Positions 60,135 through 64,000 of a stretch of DNA of 64,000 nt are shown here, piece after piece. Source of the DNA: Halocatena halophila. Lineage in GTDB: Archaea > Halobacteriota > Halobacteria > Halobacteriales > Haloarculaceae. Position numbers and translations under genes: made by a program. The notes below the pieces were generated by a model. That model was not told the DNA's origin, did not search any database, and was given only the letters and a program-made list of their open reading frames with translations. The first letter of the stretch is position 1. Every line of letters starts with the position of its first letter. The stretch lies in the NCBI GenBank assembly GCA_027563145.1, contig CP071306.1:682001-746000 (forward strand). Direction: 5' to 3'.

Positions 60135-60692
60135 ATGAGCGACGACGAACTTGCCTGGGAAACCCTCGATCAAGAGACGGCATTTTCCTGTCCTGGATTC
60201 ACGGTCGAACACCAGACGGTCCGCCTTCCCGATGGCACGGAGACTGATTTCGATTATCTCAGCGAACGGCCTGCGGTGGTGATTCTTCCGTTCACGACTG
60301 ATGGGTCCGTCGTCGTCATCGAGGAGTGGCGACAGGCCGTCGGACGGATCAACTACGGACTTCCTGCTGGGGGCGTCGAAGCCGAGGATGACGACCTCAC
60401 TGACGCTGCGCGTCGAGAGCTCCGCGAGGAAACGGGCTATGAATCAACAAAGATGGAGCCGCTCACGACGGTCGAACCGGCAAACGGGATCGCCGACAGC
60501 GTTCACCACTATTTCGTGGCGCACGGCTGTACGCCGACGGCGTCCCAGGATCTCGATACGAACGAAGCGATACGACCATCGATAACGACGCTTGAGACCC
60601 TCCGCAAAGCAATTCGTGCGGGTGAAATTCGCGACGCACGGACCGTGCTGGGCGTGTGCTATCACGGAATGAGTAAAAGCGACGAGGCTTAG
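60135..60692 (+). CDS. NUDIX hydrolase
   Basis: 185 residues. The Nudix box is GGVEAEDDDLTDAARRELREETGY, with the catalytic REVxEE-type helix REL-REE; upstream VVVIEEWRQAVGRINYGLPAG is the ADP-ribose pyrophosphatase pattern. It hydrolyses a nucleoside diphosphate linked to another moiety, probably ADP-ribose or ADP-sugar. Confidence 0.9.
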   Translation: MSDDELAWETLDQETAFSCPGFTVEHQTVRLPDGTETDFDYLSERPAVVILPFTTDGSVVVIEEWRQAVGRINYGLPAGGVEAEDDDLTDAARRELREETGYESTKMEPLTTVEPANGIADSVHHYFVAHGCTPTASQDLDTNEAIRPSITTLETLRKAIRAGEIRDARTVLGVCYHGMSKSDEA

Positions 60693-60716
60693 GGCGCGCT
60701 GGCGCTATCACGCACA

Positions 60717-62222
60717 ATGAGTGGACAGTTCGAAATCCGGACGTTCGACGCGGCCGGTCGAGTCGGGGAGTTGTCTATCCCCCGCGCGGGCGTCACGATC
60801 GAAACGCCGGCGCTGTTACCCGTCGTGAACCCCCACATTCAGACGCTATCGTCTTCGACACTCGAATCGCTTGGAGCAGAGATTCTCATCACGAACAGCT
60901 ACATCCTCCATCAGAGCGACGACCTGCGCGATACTGTCCTTGAGGAGGGACTGCACTCGCTGTTGGGATTCGACGGCGCGATCATGACGGATTCTGGCTC
61001 GTTCCAGCTGGCAGAGTACGGCGAGATCGAAGTAACCACTGAGGAGATTCTTCAGTTTCAGTCGGCGATTGGCTCGGACATATCCACACCGGTCGATATC
61101 CCCACCCCGCCCGGTGTGAGCCACGAGCACGCAAAACGCGAACTGCAGACGACCCAGGAGCGAATCGAGCTGGCGAGTCGCCTACAATCCGAGCTGGACG
61201 ACGACATACTCGTTAGTGCACCGGTGCAGGGCTCGACCCACCCGGATCTGCGTGAGCGCGCCGGCCGCCACGCAGCCACCAGTGGTCTCGACGTGTTTCC
61301 GATCGGCGCGGTCGTGCCGCTTCTCAACCAGTATCGCTATGCAACCGTCGCCGACGTTGTGATGGCAGCCAAGCGGGGGCTCAGTGCGGATGCGCCGGTC
61401 CACCTGTTCGGTGCTGGCCACCCGATGATGCTGGCCTTTGCCGTGGCGATGGGCTGTGATCTGTTCGATTCTGCAGCGTATGCAATCTACGCCCGTGACG
61501 ACCGGTATCTCACGGTTCGGGGAACGGACCATCTCGACGAGCTCGAATACTTCCCCTGCTCCTGTTCGGTCTGTACGGACCACACGCCGACAGAGCTCCA
61601 GGCGATGGACGATGCGACGCGCGAACGACTGCTCGCACGGCATAACCTCTCGGTGACGTTCGCGGAAATTCGACGGATCAAACAGGCAATCAGGCGTGGA
61701 AACCTGCTCGAGCTGGTCGAAACCCGTGCCAGAAGTCATCCCACAATGCTTGATGGCTACCGGACGCTGCTCGATCACAGCACCCAACTAGAACGTACCG
61801 ATCCGGTGTCGAAAGACGCATTTTTCTATCTCTCGAGCGAGAGCGCACGGCGACCAGAGGTCAAACGACACCACGAGCGACTCCAGCGGCTCTCTATCGA
61901 GGGGTCGGTGTTGCTCACCGAAGGGAATTCAAACGATGCGTATGATGCGTGCTGGCGGATTCGACCACCGTTCGGCCCGTTCCCGCGAGCGCTTTCGGAC
62001 ACCTATCCCTTCACGGCAGAGCTTCCAGAACGGCTCGATCTCGCCGCCTATGCGGCAGCAGCCGACGGGATCGAAGCACTCCTCGAAAACAATCCCAGCG
62101 CAGACGTGACCGTTGCCCTCCACAACTGGCCCGATGCCGTGGTAGAGCGACTGTCGGAGTCAGTCACGATTACGCCACTGCATGAGAACGCTGCGCAACC
62201 GCCGGTTGATAAGACAACGTAG
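60717..62222 (+). CDS. tgtA: tRNA-guanine(15) transglycosylase TgtA
   Basis: 501 residues. The archaeal enzyme swaps guanine-15 in the D loop of tRNA for preQ0. Features: [48 protein letters not shown] (the nucleophilic Asp in MTDSGSFQ), [19 protein letters not shown] and the zinc-binding site [14 protein letters not shown]...H. Length matches TgtA without its long PUA domain in this gene. arcS follows 28 bp downstream. Confidence 0.96.
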   Translation: MSGQFEIRTFDAAGRVGELSIPRAGVTIETPALLPVVNPHIQTLSSSTLESLGAEILITNSYILHQSDDLRDTVLEEGLHSLLGFDGAIMTDSGSFQLAEYGEIEVTTEEILQFQSAIGSDISTPVDIPTPPGVSHEHAKRELQTTQERIELASRLQSELDDDILVSAPVQGSTHPDLRERAGRHAATSGLDVFPIGAVVPLLNQYRYATVADVVMAAKRGLSADAPVHLFGAGHPMMLAFAVAMGCDLFDSAAYAIYARDDRYLTVRGTDHLDELEYFPCSCSVCTDHTPTELQAMDDATRERLLARHNLSVTFAEIRRIKQAIRRGNLLELVETRARSHPTMLDGYRTLLDHSTQLERTDPVSKDAFFYLSSESARRPEVKRHHERLQRLSIEGSVLLTEGNSNDAYDACWRIRPPFGPFPRALSDTYPFTAELPERLDLAAYAAAADGIEALLENNPSADVTVALHNWPDAVVERLSESVTITPLHENAAQPPVDKTT

Positions 62223-62250
62223 TAGTGCCGTGATCGTCTGAGGGTAGCCA

Positions 62251-64000
62251 ATGACTGAGTACTTCGAGGTAATCGAGCGCGATGGCCCGGCACGGATTGG
62301 CCGGCTCCGGCTTGCCACACCGGTGGCGACGCCCGCGCTCGTCGACGAGGTGATCGAGGACGCTGGCAGCCTCTGGCCAACAGAGCGCGACGCTCCCGAC
62401 GGTGACGACGAGTCGCTCACGATATTGCCCCACCGTGCGTTTCCCGCCGGTACCGCATCCGAGGTGCAATCGGCGTTTGCCGTCGAACCGGACTCTGTGT
62501 CGTTTCCCAGCGCCACTGTGATCTCCCGAGAGACCGCCAGCGATTACAACACCGATGCGTACGTCCTTTCTGAGGCGTCAGGGATCGTCGGCAATGCTCG
62601 TGCGTTCGTCGAGACAATCGTCGACGTTCGAGCGTCCATTCCGGACGATACGGGGCTGTTTTGCTCCGGGGTGGCAACAGCCGCCAACGCAGCGGTGCTC
62701 GCCTACGCTGGGATCGATTGCTTTGACACCCATCGGGCGTATCTTCGCGGCCTGGAGGGATTCTACCAGACGACGGACGGCGAAATGTTTCTCGAGGATT
62801 TATCGGAGCTGCCGTGTGCGTGTGCGGCCTGTCAGCAGTCACGTGAGGCGTTTGGCCCCGAGGACTGCGCTGCGCACAACGTGAATGCGCTGCGAGCGTC
62901 GCTGGCGACCGTTCGCGAGAAAATTCGAGCGGGGACGCTCAGATCGTACATCGAAGGGCAGGCCCGCCACGAGGCGTGGCTCACCGCCACGTTCCGTCGA
63001 CTGGACCAGCAGTATGGCTATCTCGAAGAGCGGACCCCCCTGGTACGGACGGCCGAGATTCTGGCGTCGAGCGACGACACAATGCGCCGCGTCGAGATTC
63101 AGCGGTTTGCCGACCGGGTCTGTTCGCGCTATCGCAATCGTTTCGACCAGCCGCTCGTGCTCGTCCCGTGTTCGGCACGAAAGCCATACAGCAGTTCACA
63201 GAGCCACGGCCAGTTTCACGAGGCGATCAACTACCGTGCCCACACCGTCTCGATGACCTCTCCTATCGGAGTCGTGCCGCCGGAACTGGAGTACACCTAT
63301 CCTGCCCAGCAGTACGACAGCGTTGTCACCGGCCGCTGGAGCGAGTCGGAGATCGAATTCGTCGCGAACGTGCTCAAGCGCTATCTCGAACGCAACGACT
63401 ACCCACGCCATATTGCCCACGTCCCACCGGGTGGCTATCAGGAGATCTGTGAGCGCGTCGAAGCGCGGACCGACGTAGAGTTCGAGTTCACCGTCACGGA
63501 GCATCCAACGACTGACGACGCCCTCGAAACGCTGTCGGAGACACTCAGCGGTGAATCAACGTTTCGGAAACGCGAGCGCGAGCACAACACCGTTCGGGCG
63601 ATTGCCGACTATCAGTTCGGGGCTGGTGCTGGTGACGAGCTGTTCGGTCCGATCTCGGTCGATGGCTATCTTCCCGGGTTGCGGGTTCACGACGATGGCG
63701 GTGAACAGCTTGCCACGATCGTCCCCCAGTATGGTACGCTCTCGTTCACCCTTGCTGGCGCGCAACGCTGGAACGAAAGCGACGTCCCAACCAACCGCGT
63801 CGAGATCGATCCGTTCGTTCCACAGGGAAGCGTTCTCGCACCCGGGATAACGAGTGCCAGCGAATCAATTCGTGTCGGTGATGAGGTGTTCGTCGAGGGC
63901 GAAAAGGCGATTGCCGTTGGGCGAGCGAAAATGCACGGGACAGCAATGGAGAATTCGTCGCGGGGAATCGCCGTCGAGGTCCGTCACGTCGAAGAGCGCT
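62251..64000 (+). CDS. arcS: Archaeosine synthase ArcS (partial)
   Basis: Open from ATG at 62251 to the window end without stop (583 codons), so the C-terminus is cut. TGT-like N-terminal domain with zinc site LPCACAACQ, ARH helices, the ArcS motif PCSARKPYSSSQSH (about residue 307), and at the end a PUA-like segment (NRVEIDPFVPQGSVLAPG, VGDEVFVEG). ArcS adds lysine to preQ0-tRNA before RaSEA finishes archaeosine. It is 28 bp after tgtA in an operon-like arrangement. Confidence 0.95.
   Translation, partial: MTEYFEVIERDGPARIGRLRLATPVATPALVDEVIEDAGSLWPTERDAPDGDDESLTILPHRAFPAGTASEVQSAFAVEPDSVSFPSATVISRETASDYNTDAYVLSEASGIVGNARAFVETIVDVRASIPDDTGLFCSGVATAANAAVLAYAGIDCFDTHRAYLRGLEGFYQTTDGEMFLEDLSELPCACAACQQSREAFGPEDCAAHNVNALRASLATVREKIRAGTLRSYIEGQARHEAWLTATFRRLDQQYGYLEERTPLVRTAEILASSDDTMRRVEIQRFADRVCSRYRNRFDQPLVLVPCSARKPYSSSQSHGQFHEAINYRAHTVSMTSPIGVVPPELEYTYPAQQYDSVVTGRWSESEIEFVANVLKRYLERNDYPRHIAHVPPGGYQEICERVEARTDVEFEFTVTEHPTTDDALETLSETLSGESTFRKREREHNTVRAIADYQFGAGAGDELFGPISVDGYLPGLRVHDDGGEQLATIVPQYGTLSFTLAGAQRWNESDVPTNRVEIDPFVPQGSVLAPGITSASESIRVGDEVFVEGEKAIAVGRAKMHGTAMENSSRGIAVEVRHVEER

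Overview
The window is chromosomal DNA from a haloarchaeon (class Halobacteria). The predicted proteins are strongly acidic, many genes look leaderless with a TATA box about 25-30 bp upstream of the start, and archaeal housekeeping genes are present: Sec61-beta/SecG, ABCE1, SRP54, archaemetzincin, the archaeosine genes, coenzyme F420 genes, eIF1/SUI1, and HTH_10 (Bat-type) regulators. I cannot fix the genus from sequence alone.

Layout. 1-33.8 kb is mostly dense core genome: DUF151 nuclease, pdxT, secG, a thioredoxin-like protein, a small winged-helix protein, EMC6-like protein plus ABCE1, archaemetzincin, UPF0146 plus a HAD hydrolase, a beta-CASP nuclease, dnaK, SRP54, a solitary CTAG-type DNA methyltransferase, split MgtE-type transporters, UPF0200/UPF0201, tRNA-Arg(UCU), an M29 aminopeptidase, threonine aldolase, phosphoesterase, histidine kinase, NhaC antiporter, the archaeosine radical SAM enzyme RaSEA, purS-purQ and purC. 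An unusual, probably catalytically altered Hsp70 lies next to a membrane-bound J-domain protein (29.6-32.6 kb), followed by cofC-cofG for coenzyme F420.

From about 34.7 to 46 kb the sequence becomes accessory, with AT-rich patches, gene remnants (a frameshifted Bat-type regulator, the tail of a short-chain dehydrogenase, a piece of a serine recombinase) and repeats (a 311-bp near-identical tandem duplication, GAGCGNAGCGAGC-type motifs, a long inverted repeat). The most interesting items are here: a Tat-exported cysteine-rich precursor resembling the halocin C8 family (35.8-36.8 kb) with a divergent small gene and a convergent membrane protein beside it, and a 907-residue P-loop NTPase with a C-terminal TPR array that looks like a STAND-type defence or signalling ATPase (41.2-43.9 kb). 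A small zinc-finger gene, a GTGA-coupled cysteine-containing protein and an 80-nt strongly structured element lie at 38.4-39.2 kb.

From 45 to 64 kb there is a regulator with two small membrane proteins, an amino-acid racemase with a Bat-type regulator upstream, an ABC exporter with a winged-helix regulator, a large membrane glycosyltransferase-like protein, an Excalibur-domain lipoprotein, an MFS transporter, SUI1, a GDT1-type transporter, a DMT transporter and a NUDIX hydrolase. The window ends in tgtA and arcS, so with raSEA near 23 kb the enzymes that insert preQ0 into tRNA and convert it to archaeosine are all encoded here. The first gene (DUF151) and the last (arcS) run off the window.
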